Positions 24,185-36,989 of a stretch of 64,000 bases of DNA are shown here, piece by piece (position 1 is the first letter of the stretch; every line of letters starts with the position of its first letter). The notes below the pieces were generated by a model, which saw only the letters and a program-made list of their open reading frames with translations, searched no databases and had not been told where the DNA came from. Where the stretch lies: contig JAJKFJ010022552.1 in assembly GCA_027382625.1 (NCBI GenBank), forward strand, positions 1 through 64,000, in the 5' to 3' direction. This DNA comes from Tetmemena sp. SeJ-2015 (taxonomy: Eukaryota; Ciliophora; Spirotrichea; Sporadotrichida; Oxytrichidae). The translations under genes and the position numbers were made by a program.

Positions 24185-27100
24185 GTTTAAACCTGTCAGC
24201 TGCAGAAATCACGACTGTAGAAAAGTAAGGAAGGAAAGGAGGAGTTGAGGTTGTGAAAATAAAGCTCTGAGTGATTTCATCGAAAATTAAGATGTTAGTC
24301 CCTCCATTTTATACTTTATAAGTAACTGATAGTTTCAACTACAAGTTATCCAGTGATTAGAAGATATCGGGCAGCTCAATTACAGATCTGCTTATAAATT
24401 TATAAAAGTTATGTTTGAGCCTTGATATCCACAAAAGTTCTAAGGATCTTGATTGATATAGATTCCTTTGGCCTAAATTCGTAGCCAAAATGTTGTCTCT
24501 GAGCTTGATTTAAAGGCGTCTGTAAACATTAGATAGATCTATTGGGAAAGTGCTTGAGTAGGATAGCCTTAGAAAGTCTAGTTGGCGGGGTTAAACTGAA
24601 TCCATGATGGTAAAGCAGATCCATCTGAGTTGTAAGCTGAAACAGTAATCTAGTCAGATTCTGGATCCTTAACTAGATCGGTCATAATTTAATCTAAAAT
24701 GGAACTACTATTTAAAACCATGTTCAGAGTTAACTGAAAGTACTATCCAAGGGGAAGATCATAGCTCTTAGGCTGAATTAAAATGCTAGGAGGGTTATTT
24801 TAAACGAGGATGTTGAAATAGGCGGAGGCTGTCACCGAAAAGTTTGGAATATCCACCGTCTAAAACACTTCAAAATACTTAAGGATTTTTTAAAAGAAAG
24901 AATCAGAAATGAAAAATATCCAGGCGTGAGTTGAGTGCCTGTAAATTTGTAATTCGTAGTGCTGAAAGTAAAAGTGAGCTAAGCATTTGGCAGTGCTGTG
25001 TCATCTGAGAGTTAAGAGGAAGTCCATGGGAAGGGGCTTCCTTAAAAGCACCCGAACGCTCCATACACTTTAGAAGCACTTGCTAAGGCGTTCTCCCAAG
25101 GGCTAATCTCACTTAAAAAATATTTATTAAAAAACTGATCCAGTTTGAGGAAGCTGGAAGTTTGACTTGCAAGTATTAGCTCTAGAGGTATGGGATTTTT
25201 ATTTCAGATGATCCCATTGCGAACTGATAATAAAGGGAAATAATTTTATATTGCTTTGTAATTTAAACTTTGACTAAGTTTAGTTGTTTTATTAAGGATA
25301 AGCTGCAAGAGTAAAAGCAGCAGTCTTATCTGCTGAAGATTTTGAGCTAAATTAAATTGCAATTTAAGAATATGTGAGCTATGGAGAGTGGTTGTGTAGG
25401 AGGTGTCACTCACCCAGTTAGAAGCTGAAATTGTAGTGAGGATTCTCTCTTGATAGGTAGTTGATAAAATACTACTGAAAATTTACTAATCCTAAAGCCT
25501 CATATCTTATCATTATTCTCTCAAAAATTTAGCAAAAGATATTTTATAAAATATTCCTATTTATTCTTTAAGAAATTATTTTATTTTTAAATTTTATATT
25601 GATTTATTATGGAGTAATGCAGTATTCTTCTATTTATAATTAAAATATAAGCACTTAAAGATTAAGCATTAAGAAATTTAATTTTTAATGAGGTAAATTA
25701 GATTCCTTCTTAAATAATTGAATAGCCATTATTTAGGCATGATAAGAACTATAAAACAACAATAATAATAATTAAGATTTGTCAAATATAAAAATAAAAA
25801 AATATATTTCCATCATTTCTTGGGTTAAAAATTAATAATACAAAAAGATTGAATAATTATATGTTTTTTTTCCTTAACATTAAAAATAAAATTTAATTTA
25901 ATTAGATATATCTCCTTTATAAGCGACCAAAGAGAATTAGGGATTACTGTTTTAGATCTATCTGTCAACTCCAAAAATATTTCCAAACAGAATCAAACAT
26001 TTTATTAAAACTAATAAACTATCATTTGTTTTATAATCAAGTAGTTTTATTGGTCTATAGCCATCTGCGAAAGCAGCAACTAAGGTGTATTTTGATTGGT
26101 CATACCCTTGGGCAGAGTTTTAATTTAGAGTCTCTTTACTGTGGTGTAGGTACCTCCAGGAGTACCTCCCAATGTTTGAGTTTGAGTAGGGTCGAGGTAG
26201 TATACAGCTATGAATGAGTTTGTTATGGTTTACGAGGTCATATCGTAGCATATCTAAGAAGAAGTCGAGTAAATAATATAATATTGTAACTTCTTTTGAG
26301 TAACCAGTGATGTAGATTAGTGATTCATAAGGACTGAGTTGCATATCAAGCAGGCAATCTGTGTCGCTTGAGTAGATATTCTAGCCCCAAAGCAAACTTA
26401 GATCAGTCGTCTTTATCTTACCGAAAAATATGTCTGCATTTGTTGTTGAAGGTGCTACATAAAAATCCATGGAGTGAAATTATTTTTTGAATTGCTTTGA
26501 AGAAGGCTTTATTAAAGTTGCCACCTATAAAGGCAGTCCTATCTTTCTTTGAGAGCTTGATAACTTAAAATAAGTCACTTTAAGTTGCGGATGTAGCATC
26601 TATGGCCATTTTTAGTTAAGATTTGTCCAAGTTTGCGTCTAGTTTTACCAATCCAGCATGACTAAATATAATTAAAGTAAAATCAAATAAGTGTTTTGAT
26701 AACATGAAGTGGTAAAATTATTAGCGTTTTATTAATTAATTCACCCCATTGGTTAATAAGATCTTTAATAGAGAAATCCAATCAGGAATTAGCAAATTAA
26801 CTTTAAGTCTGATCAATATATTAAACAACCAACTTTATTACAGAGATTAAATATCAACCAATGAGAAATCTTAATATATCAACCTATTAGACTTATCTCT
26901 AATTAAGACTTTGAACTTGATCTTATTTCTATTTTGTCAAAACACTTATTTAATTTTATGAGAGACAGATGCTGATTAGATATTTCTCAAAACCAGTAAA
27001 GATTAAGTGTATTAATCAAACACAGCGCCTCTTTAAGGAACCCTTTCAGAAATTGGAGAGGGAAGAGTATAACTAGCTTTGGAGAATAGCTTTTGGCCAT

Positions 27101-27840
27101 CTGTTATTTTGACTTTGTGAAATCGTAGGTTCTAAAATCCTACTCCACCAGACTAAGAATAGTAGTCAGTTCTTGTGATCAGATACAGAAAATATATTTT
27201 ATAAAATTTTTGAATGAAATAACTCCTATCATCGATAGCTGCAGCATCGAAATAATCATTATAGGCTGAGGTTGTAGTCTTTGGAGTGGAGTATAAACTT
27301 TTAACCCATAATATCTTTCCATCAATTGAGCTGTATTTCGTGAAGATGACATCAAATTAGTTGGCTTAGTTTGAGAGTGTTACATATTTAGCTTAGCCAA
27401 AGGCGAGTACTTCATTTCTCTTATTCACGCATATGAGTTGCTTCATATCTATGTCTGTGTTTGTGATAGAGTACTAAACTAAGTTTTGTAAATGAAATTA
27501 AAGAAGATTGAATTTTTGGTTTGCTAAAAAAAGTTTGTGTCACCGTTTTAGTCGTATTATGTGAAGAGCGGAAACTTAGAGTTAATGGCTCCACTTAGTG
27601 GATCCTAATACATTAAGAGCTCGTTGATGTTGTCATTCAAATTAATTAAGATTATAATTTGAATTTTTTTCATTCATATCTATGCAAAAATCTCAATGGA
27701 GATGATTTGCAGTATTCAAATAAGGCTATAGGTAAAAAGAGAACTTCTTTTATTCAGGACAGAAATCAGACGACTGCACTCCTATAGTCTATTACTGATA
27801 TTTAAGCCAGAAAAAGGAAAGTTGTAAGATCAATATCCAT
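24185..27840 (-). CDS. Secreted or membrane protein: propeller-like N-part, cadherin-like repeats
   Basis: ATG 27840 starts a signal-peptide-like MDIDLTTFLFLAQISVID. The next 1.8 kb encodes repeated segments of the kind FGQAKYVTLSNQANQFDVIF, YSSIDGKILWVKSLYS, TTSAYNDYFDAAAIDDR and QLSPYESLIYITGYS, which look like blades of a beta-propeller or Delta-60/SBBP-type repeats. From 25.4 to 24.2 kb come cadherin-like units: SDQITVSAYNSDGSALPSWI with FNPANQTFQGYP, then VIELPDIFQSLDNLQLKLSV and FDEITQSFIFTTSTPPFLPY. No membrane helix is visible before 24.19 kb, so the 3' end may be missing. Many frame changes are present. Same architecture as the gene at 30.85-35.6 kb. Confidence 0.55.
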
Positions 27841-28046
27841 TTATACACAAGAGATTATTATTACATTTTTGGATTATTTAACTTATTACACTTCTTTTTA
27901 ATTCCAATTTGAGCTTAGTCGAATTGTGAATGTATGAATTTATAAGTTTAAATAAATCGGATGCAGAGTGCTCTAGAAAGATCTGCATGCGTACGACGAT
28001 TGAAGGAAGGTGCGAAGAGTTCTCCTTGCCTCCTGTGAAAAGGCGT

Positions 28047-28810
28047 TCAACGTCTTCTCTGGAGGAGCTTGATGGTCTTGTCCTGAAGGAGAGTGGCAGC
28101 TCTGCCGGCTGCGGTCTCAGTCTCAGTTCTGGGTGCGTTGTCGAGCTTGTCGAAGGAGAAGGTCTCCTTCTCAGTGCACTCGAGCAAGTTGATTTCAATT
28201 GAGTTGTTATCGTGCACGAACAACCAGCCGCCAGTGTGGATGAAAAGACCAGACTCGTTTCTTGCGAAATAGCCCTCGCCTAATATAGTAAATTAGCATA
28301 AGAACTTTGGAGAGGGAAATTTAGGATTAAGATATACTGTTACGCTCTAATTTTCAAGCTTGACTCAATCAAAGATTGAAAGGTCGCTTTAGTTTACTGT
28401 ATTGCGATTAGCGTGAATTATCATTATACGCTCCTTATAATTGGCAGGCGTGATTTGATGCCGAGAATGTTTTAAAAGGGACTGTGTGTAAATTGCTTGG
28501 CGTTGTGTCACAAATAAGAATATGTGATGGGATGGATAAACTTACTTTTTCCAATATTCTTGACTGCAATCTCACCGGGTGGGAGGAGATACACTCTGGG
28601 GATTGACTTGTTGCCAATAGCAACCTGACCCTTTTGAGTGCCAACATACACTCTGGAGAAGTTGCTGAAGTTCTCGAAGAATGTTCTGTAAGGGGTTCTC
28701 ATGGTGAGCTCGACCTTGGGGAGCTTGGGCAGCACTCCGAAGAATCTCATGTGAGTCTGGGTAAGTAGAGCTTGCTTGTAGAAGGTCTGAGCAGCCTTGT
28801 TTGCCAACAT
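28047..28810 (-). CDS. Mitochondrial F1-ATPase delta (bacterial epsilon)-like subunit
   Basis: Exon 1 starts ATG 28810 (MLANKAAQTFYKQALLTQTH), basic and amphipathic as a mitochondrial presequence, then LPKLPKVELTMRTPYRTFFE and IPRVYLLPPGEIAVKNIGK. A 270-nt intron (GTAAGTTTATCC at ~28546 to ATATTAG at ~28276) joins IGK to SEGYFARNESGLFIHTGGW, LFVHDNNSIEINLLECTE, then AGRAATLLQDKTIKLLQRRR, TGA 28047-28049. The order (Pro-rich turn, Gly-Gly-x-x-x-V-x-x-N-S strand, C-terminal helix) fits the N-domain of the F1 central-stalk delta/epsilon subunit, which couples rotation to catalysis. About 165 residues fits. Ciliate subunits are divergent, so the assignment is moderate. Confidence 0.55.
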
Positions 28811-28953
28811 TTTTATTATTATATTACTTATTATACTCGCCACATCAATTATTACAAATAGGCTTTCAAAAGGGAATGATAGTATCAAAGGGATAAAGTA
28901 AAAATATTTTGGATATAAGATAGAAGGAGAATTGGTATTTATTGGATGCAAAA

Positions 28954-29920
28954 TCAAAAGCCAGAGAGATCGTAGCGAATCTTCTACTGAATATTATCGT
29001 GATAAGAGGGCACTCTAAAGTGACTGTTCTTATTGTAGATTGAGTAAGGCAAGTCCTCTTCCAAATCTATAAGTCCTTGAGTTGTGCTCACTTTGTTTTA
29101 AATGTCCATACTGTCGTTTATTATAAGACTTAACTAAAATTAATAGTTTCTCTTATGAGATTCCTCATCTTGACTATTATTGTCAGGTTCGTCTTGCTGA
29201 CTACTTATTTCATCTTATTCCTCAACCTCTCTCACCCGCTCTCTTAAATCCTCGAGGTAGGTTTAGTGTTGAGTTCTTGTGCCTTCTAATTAGTTTTATG
29301 TAAATTGTTCTTCCTCTTCATCTTGCATTGATTAAACCTCGAGCTCTTCTTGTGCTTGCTCTTTAACCTCATCTTCTTCTTACTGCCTCCTCTTACCTTC
29401 ATCAATTAATACTTAAGTGATTTAAAGAAAGTTTCATCTTTTTGAAGATTGGTTTCAATAACAGAAAAGCCATCATCTACTTGCTGTACTTAACTTTTCC
29501 TCTTCCTCTCCTCTGTTTCTTCTTTTTCTAGATCTTTAAGTGCTCTTTCGTACTCTTGCTGTTTTTTAGCCTTTGAGAGTTTAATAAATTGAATCTGTCT
29601 CTGTAGCATATCTTTCTTCTGTTGCTCTTTCAACTTAAATAGGTACACTTCCCTCATCAGCTTGGCTCTCTACTCTGGTAACTTCTTCGTAAAGATAGTT
29701 TGCTTATCTTTCTCTAGCACCAAGCGAGATGCGGAAGTAAGAAGGTGAGTCAGAAATCCAAACCCAATGATAACTATTGACATTGCAAATCCAAAATCAA
29801 AGTTAAAGAAAACTATTCATCATACTTAGCTGGACTTACGTTTTGATTCTGGACCAATCTCACTCTTTCCTTTGGTCTAGACCAATTAAGTCTCATTTAG
29901 TACCAATGCCTGAATTAGCC
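28954..29920 (-). CDS. Single-pass membrane protein with acidic coiled-coil tail
   Basis: Reading from about 29920: TKGKSEIGPESK, a 27-nt intron GTAAGTCCAG..GAATAG, then a hydrophobic helix (FNFDFGFAMSIVIIGFGFLT) followed by KDKQTIFTKKLPEQRAKLMR and EVYLFKLKEQQKKDMLQRQI, a coiled coil, then VDDGFSVIETNLQKDETFF, a Gln/Glu-rich stretch (QEEDEVKEQAQEELEVQ) and NNSQDEESHKRNYQ, ending IRYDLSGF at TGA 28954-28956. One short intron or frame change is needed near 29405-29470. No ATG is seen at the 5' end; the first codon may lie upstream or in another segment. Family unknown. Its 5' third is duplicated just upstream (29930-30290). Confidence 0.5.
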
Positions 29921-30290
29921 TGATAGTTAATTAAATTTGAATCTGTCTCTGTAGCATATCTAGTCTTCTGTTGCTCTTTCAACTTAATTAAGTGACCACT
30001 TCCCTCATCAACTTGGCTCTCTGCTCTGGTAACTTCTTCGTAAAGATATTGCTTATCTTTTCTAGCACCAAGCGAGATGCGGAAGTGAGGTGAGTCAGAA
30101 ATCCAAACCCAATGATAACTATTGACATTGCAAATCCAAAATGCAAGAAAGCTTAAGAAGAAAATATTCACAATTAATTTAAGTGGATAGTTTTTGAGAA
30201 GTTTACTGAGACCATGAGGTTTACTATTGATCGCTTTGGTCTTAGACAATTAAGTCTAATTAAATAATTACCAAGCCCTCCGAATTTCCA
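29587..30290. repeat. Local direct duplication, two diverged ~330-bp copies
   Basis: 29587-29812 and 29934-30150 are clearly homologous (long shared blocks, for example around 29700/30045 and 29770/30110), and the short motif TTTGGTCT-AGAC-AATTAAGTCT follows both, at ~29870 and ~30235. Differences include several 1-4-bp indels. The first copy keeps the open frame of the membrane protein; the second is frameshifted relative to it. This is either a paralogous germline copy of one coding segment or a tandem duplication being lost. Confidence 0.75.
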
Positions 30291-30849
30291 TAGTCAATTA
30301 AATTGGTGTCTTGAATCTAGCCTTAAATGGAAACCAAGGCTCTGTTTATTCTACAACTTATCATTAAGTGCCAAATCCCACTCTAAGTTGGCTACCTTCT
30401 ATTCGACCTTAGCTGTTAACAATTGATGCCCATTTTGGTAAAGAACTACTCCCTTTAATATTTTGCTACTCAAAAATCAGTAAGTTCAATATAAAAAAAA
30501 ATCTATAAAAAGGTTTACGTCTAGGTGTAACTTTCAGGTCTGGAAATATTGAAAAGACTAGTAAGGTTTATATTAAATTCTTGGTTGATAGCTATATCGA
30601 ATCTGAAGTATGATTACTTCACAGTTTGGTTCTACAATAAGTAGTTTATTCGAGTTAGTTCTAATGGTTTGATTGACAGCAGACCATCTACTGAGAAATA
30701 GATTAAACTTCATAATAAATAATTTGAGAAGTAGGATGAATTATGTCTTTAAGAATAAGCAAATAGGGTAAATTTGAATTAGCTTTTCAGCAACTTGGAT
30801 AGATAAGGAGTCACTCCTACGAGAGTAGAAGCAGATGTAAAATTAATTG

Positions 30850-33800
30850 ATATCTCTATAATCTAGTATATTTTATTATATTGAGGGTAATCCATTATAC
30901 TACATCTTCATCATCAAACTTGATCGAAGCTGTAATATATTCTAAAGAGCTGCAAGTTCTATCATCCTCACTTTCTGCCCCTAGGCTTAGTAAGTAATCA
31001 ACTCGATTGGTATCACGAGTTCAAACTAAGTATTCTCAGTTATGGAAAATTCAAGCAGCTAGCTACTAGTGGAAAGATACTGAGCACTTATCTGCATTTG
31101 CTCACTAGTCTGAATTGCTAGATTTTGAACTATGACATTGACGGTAAGAGTCTAAGTGCTTTAGCGATAGTAATCGTAAACTCTATAAGCAATTGGGATT
31201 GAGGAGTTTAGACTGTAGGCCAGTGAGAGTTGAGGAGTGCCCCATATTGTCAAAGATTGCTTTATTTTGTAACTATCTATTAGAGTTTAGTTTCCTGATT
31301 ACAGAGATTACATTTAAGCTGTCAAGTTCCTGTTTTAAAAGTTAATATCTTGATCTCTTGACAAGGATAAAAAGTAAATGATGTATTTTTATTTGTAAAT
31401 TTTGAGATAGCTCAAACCAGCTTGCAGGGCCAGATACTCTTTCAATGTAATACAAGTCATTACTATCCCATGCAACTTAATCAATGAATCTACTTTGGAA
31501 ATCGTCAAATCTTAAATAGAAAAGCTAATTTAGGTTGGCGTTTATATTTATTACATTCATACCATTCGCAAGCTGCAAAATATAAAGTAATCAAACTTAT
31601 AAAAAAAGCAAAGGATTTTCTATTAAGATGTGGAGCTAATTGTATACTAAAAGCAGCCACCCACATACTGAGAATCTTATATAGTTACCTGAACTAGAAA
31701 TTGAATGGGAGAATATTTTAAAAGTTCCTGAGATAATATCAGTATCCCTAATTTACTGTCAAAGCTGAAATAATTGGTGTAGAAGTTGCTTGTGATTGTA
31801 TTATCCGAAGGTTAAATCCATTTGGTTCCAGTTATTGAATCTTGAATTTCGATCACGTAGGATTAAGAAGCAACAGTTAGAGGGAGACATTTTGAGTATA
31901 TTATGCGTTAGTATTGAGCAAAGTTTTGGGAGTTAATTTTGATTTACAAAAGATTTAAAGGGAGCGCGCATCCAGCGGCTGAGTATGGGTTAGGAGGAAT
32001 CACATCTACTTCCAGCCCATAAATACCTTATGATTTATCACAATTAAACAAATTGAAGATTTTGCGAAGCCGTCGGATGCTTAAACTTAAAGTCTATAAC
32101 TGCCCGTTAAAGTAGCAGAGCTTAAAATTTATGAGAAACTAGTTTAGAAGTAAAGGCCTGCAATTGTAAAACCGAGGTTACCGTTTGTTGTCACAACTGG
32201 CTAGAGAGCTTACCAATCCTAATATAAAAATTAGTATTGTGACTAGAATAAATATTTTAATCTGGATCTGTAAAGTATTCTAGAAAAGGGATTTGATAAT
32301 AAGCCTTTTATCCTTTTACTAGACATAAAACGTCTGTTAGTTAATTACGAGTCATGATTGGAGAACTATTTATGATTCTAAATCTGACCGTGCAATTCGA
32401 TTTGCCTCCACTTAGGTCTATTGCGATAAGTGTGAATTAGCAATAGCCATCGCTATTTAGACTCTTGCAATCTTAAAAATAAATGGTTTTATTGGAAATA
32501 AATCGGTGAGTGTTGTAGGCGTGCCAAAGATAACCTTAGTAGTAGAATTGACTTGCATCCATGCGTTTTAAGCAGTGGCTATAATCTAGTACTTAACTAT
32601 TCTAAACATTATCACAAATTTTCATATAAAAGCAAACTCTATTCTTGTTGCCAGGGTGGAAAAGATTACTAACTCATCAATACCTACACTCACAAATATA
32701 AATAAAATTGTTTAATCAAGTTCAAAGGAGTAAGGTTACAAGATTAGAGCATCTGTCATGTATATGTCATTCATTTCGTTAATATCGGATCCATCCACGT
32801 GCAAGAAAGCATAGTTTATTTTAATGTGAATATATTTAATTAAGATAATTATAATTGATAGTTGGCAATTCCAAAACCTGTAGAATCTATGTAAGCATAT
32901 CTGATGCCGAAGTCCCCGCCCATAGTAGGCTCTCCATTCAATTGATTTTTTGCTTTTTCAAAAAAGAAGCCATACATATTAGCAGAGCTAGTAAGTGAGA
33001 CAATATTCGAAGGAAAAATGGAATAGTTTGTGAAGGAGACTGTGTTTACTCCGACTGGGATATTTGACTAGCAATAGTTTCATAAATGTCAATTATAAAC
33101 TTTAAGTTAAGCTATTGAAGAGTCAACTCTGTCAGAGTATCTGCAGTCAACAAATCTTTTGCAGTTTGCTGGTCATAGTATTATTCTCAAATTTAATTGA
33201 ATAATTGCAAGATTAATTTAAACCATAAAATATCAATAAGTGGTGACTGCGCAATTAGAGACAATTTTATAGCTGACTGTAGTTTGGCTATAATTAGTGT
33301 AGTAATTGAAATACTGGGATACTACAGGTGTTACAGAGGAATCAGTGAGAGTGTCTTGTCTTTTTATGCCAACTCCTGAACTTGTTTAAACGTACTCGTA
33401 CGGATAGAGGTAAGTGCTGGATTTCCAATTACCCAGAGCTTCTTAATAAAAGGTTGAATTGATAGTCACTCCGGTTCTGAAACATCCCAGATCTAAAAGA
33501 TCCAAGTTCACTCTCATCGCGAAAGTGGAATAGACATAGGGAAGAGTTGCGGTCCTGCCCTCGGAAGTTTGTGCGAACCAAGATTGTACATCTCCAATTA
33601 TAAATAGAGTGTTATGCCAAAGCTTCATGTCCTTTATCTTATCCACATAGGCTCCTCCAAATTCTCTATAAGACTAGACAGCTCCAGTCGAGGTGGAGAT
33701 TATCAAGATGAACATCTGAATGTTATAAGTCGTTGAGGTGTAGGTGCGTGTCTCCCCCGAAACAAAAGTTATAAAGCCATCATGGGAGATTTCCACTGCA

Positions 33801-35603
33801 AATACAAATCAATGGGATAATAATTTTTAGTGCGTTACACATATCTGAGCTGGACTTTCCAAACTCATACTAAAATAACAATTTTAATGATAATTTACTC
33901 TTTGCTCCAGCCGATATGATATCTGTCGTTAAGCATGACTATTTGGCAAACATTATTCCCAGTGTATGCAGATTTACTTCTAAATTAAGAGAAACTCTAA
34001 TATTAATTAAATTCTTGTTAATGTAACTTTCCAGTCATATCTGTTCACAGCGAGACCTTTACAACTATCGCGGTTCTAAGTTCCGATAACAGATCCTCTA
34101 AAATATTTTTAATTTAAAATTAAATTTTATTTCCTCCCAGATTCGTATTTAGATCCGAGCTTATGGACAAAATGGAGCAGTCATAGTAATCAGTAGAACT
34201 GAAATAGAAGGTATAAACCTCTGCTAATATAAATAGCTTAGTGCTGTCAAACTCTAAAAATAATAAATTCATAAAATAATTAAAACGAGAGGACTGCTTA
34301 GACTGTGTTGTAGTACAAACTCTTACTTAATCGAAACTGTTGAATTATCTTGCTGTTTCCAGATATTGAAGCGTCGTATCTAAGGATATAATCTTAACCG
34401 GTATTTACAAAAATTAAGGCACAATTGTCACAAGTGGGATCGCTTTAAATATCCATCACGAATTGGTAAGAAGAATAAAACCTGCCAATATACATAGTAG
34501 TTACGTCATTATCCTTCATTGAACCGATGTAACTTAAAAATAAAATCAATATTAATGTAGCAATCAATAATAAGTAATATAAGCATAAGGGTTAAATATT
34601 TTTTATTGTTAATTTTTGAGTTTTCAATCATAATTCACGCATGATAATCGTCACAAGGATGTAGTTAAGTTTTTAAAACCTCATTAAGCTTATGAAGCAG
34701 TCAGGGAAAAGAAGGGTTAAAGCAGAATTATCCAATCCACATGCATTAAATAATTTAATTATTATAAAAGATAGGAATATATTATCTGAGTCTAAAATAG
34801 GAGCTTGTCTTTATTATAAGAAATGTGAGATATATTTCTTCTTAATGGGTGTTAATTTTAATAATGGGGCATAAACAATTTAGCCTGGATATCATTTTAA
34901 TATTTTTAAAGTCTCATTTCCTTTGAAAATAGGGATTTACATATTTTTATAACCTACTAAAAAAGAGAAGTGATTGAGCATCTTAAATCCCATTATGATT
35001 TAAAATACTTTCTAACTTCTTAATTCATGTGTATATTTATGTAGCCATAATAATTGTTGATAGTCCCATTTGGGAAAAAGCTAGCCGATTGTCCTGCAAA
35101 TACGACATATCCTATGGGCGGTGATTATATATCAGGATTAGCTTTATTCCCCACCCATGCTATGGTGTCGCAAGACGTCATTTAATTCATAGTGTTTGAC
35201 TACCCAGCAAAGGCATATGCGTTTGGGGTAATAATCTGCATGTAAGCAAGTGTTGGAGAGCTGCCTGTCAGCAATTTGAAAACATACCCTTGCTTAGTCA
35301 AGCTATAATTAAAATTAAATAATCTAAGCTACTCATATCATAGATGTCATCGGCTTCACTTTCCTCCGAGCCGCAACCATACAGGGATCCTCCAGTGTCG
35401 AAATCTACAGAGCTAGTTGACACATTATAGTTATAGTCTTCAAGGATTCTAGTATAGGCTACGAAATTTCTACTGCCGTTGCACTCTATTGAAACCGAAA
35501 CAGTTAACTGCTGAAGCAGAGATTGAAGTATGAAGATTAATGGTAAGTTCTGTTTTGAAAAACCGAGTTTAAGAATATTAGTGTATTCTAAATATTTTGC
35601 CAT
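30850..35603 (-). CDS. Large secreted or membrane protein, paralogue of the 24-28 kb gene
   Basis: ATG 35603 (MAKYLEYTNILKLGFSK) leads into a hydrophobic stretch LPLIFILQSLLQQLTVSV, then Cys-containing sequence (IECNGSRNFVAYTRILEDY; LYGCGSEESEADDIYDMSS). The middle has propeller-like pieces: VDKIKDMKLWHNTLFIIGDV and VYSTFAMRVNLDLLDLGCFR. The 3' part has cadherin-like strands, for example LTIWGTPQLSLAYSLNSSI, PIAYRVYDYYRQSTQTLTVN, QTSEQMQISAQYLSTSS. Same order of parts as the neighbour at 24.2-27.8 kb, so a tandem paralogue. The coding pieces are small and in changing frames, separated by AT-rich gaps, suggesting many introns or IESs; I cannot place them all. No membrane helix was found at the 3' end. 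Surface adhesion or sensing is inferred from architecture only. Confidence 0.5.
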
Positions 35604-36989
35604 TATAAACTCTAATATATTTTTTTGATAGGCTTTATTAACACAAAACCTTAATCAAGTAAAAGCAAGTCAAGTTTGGAAAAAACATTTTTACTCAAAA
35701 TAATAAGTTTTAAATTCATCTATCAATCCTCCTCCGACTTACAAAGGTATGCTATTAATGAATTTCTTATTTTTTTCTAAATTCGCCATAATTGTGGATG
35801 TCATCAAAGAATTACAATAAATAACAGATAATGCTTTAATTAACGTTCTTATAGATTCTTTGAGATTCATTTAATTCGCATAAATACTTTTAATCTTTGC
35901 TTAATTGGGAGAGTCCGATTTCCTGTGATTAATAACCTCCAGTGAAATTATATATTTTAAGACTCTTGATTATTTAAGCAATTATCAGTCCTGAAGAGTC
36001 GCTCTTTTGAGATATTATTCTCACTTTATAAGTGCTATACAAATACATTTTTTATAATATCATTGCTATTGATAGCTCTTAAAATACCTTCGATTGCTGT
36101 CGAAGGAATGTCATGAGATTCGCCATGCTTTTAAGTAATTTCCTAAACAGTGGAGTCTTTATCTACGATGTCTCAGTCCAGGACGCTAATTGAAATTTTT
36201 CTAAGCTTGAGAAATTCTTACTTCATTAAGTCTTTCTAGTTGTTTGCTCTATTGAGTAATCAACCTATCTTGCATTTAGACTGGCATCATCAAAAGCTAA
36301 GATACTTTTATTTGATTGTTCTCGAGAAAGTCCATTAAATTGCAGATTAGTTTTCTTTTAATAATGCAGGGGCCTATAGCTCACTCTCAGCGTTTTCAGA
36401 ATTAGAGTCAATGCTGATATATGAATCTTACCATTCTTTTTACAAGTTTATTATTCACTATTGCTTTAATAGTTAAGCAGCAACAGCATATTATTAATAA
36501 TCTATATAAAATGCTAATTTAATTTGATAGGGCTAGTTCCCACTCAATTTTCAAGTGACACATTTAAGAATGGATTTGCTTACTAGTGATAAGTTTCTGT
36601 TTTAAAGATTATGAAGCATAAACGCTTGCCAGCCTGACCATCTGGTTGTGAGGCTGTTGTTGATAGTTAGAAGACTAAGAAATTAAAAATTTAGGATTAA
36701 AAAATGAACTATTAGTATTAAAGCAAGTATATTCTGAATTCACCTATTGCTGTTTAACAAATCTTAATGATTAATCATAGAGTTGAGTAATTAGTTGCTC
36801 TTTTGTTTAAGCTTTCTTTTCCAAAAGCTTCCTCAAATATTCTTTCTTGCTTGACAAATATAATAATTTGCTTGTGAAACTTATTGTTCTTCTTACTACG
36901 ATCTTTTGGAATTTTTGTTTAGGGAAGAGTAAAATAGGCACAGGCTTTGATTTTAAAAAATAAGTTAAAATTATAAAAATAAAAAACAA
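35604..36989. other. AT-rich interval, no gene supported
   Basis: About 1.4 kb upstream of the paralogue's start. Short open stretches occur on the minus strand (for example near 36807-36989) but without domain signal or splice structure. It should contain the promoter of the 35.6-kb gene and perhaps the 3' end of the interrupted gene further on. Confidence 0.35.

Noticed and set aside
29893..30249. A 118-residue minus-strand ORF read as a separate gene
   Set aside because: It begins at TTG, not ATG, and is the frameshifted second copy of the duplicated segment of the neighbouring gene.
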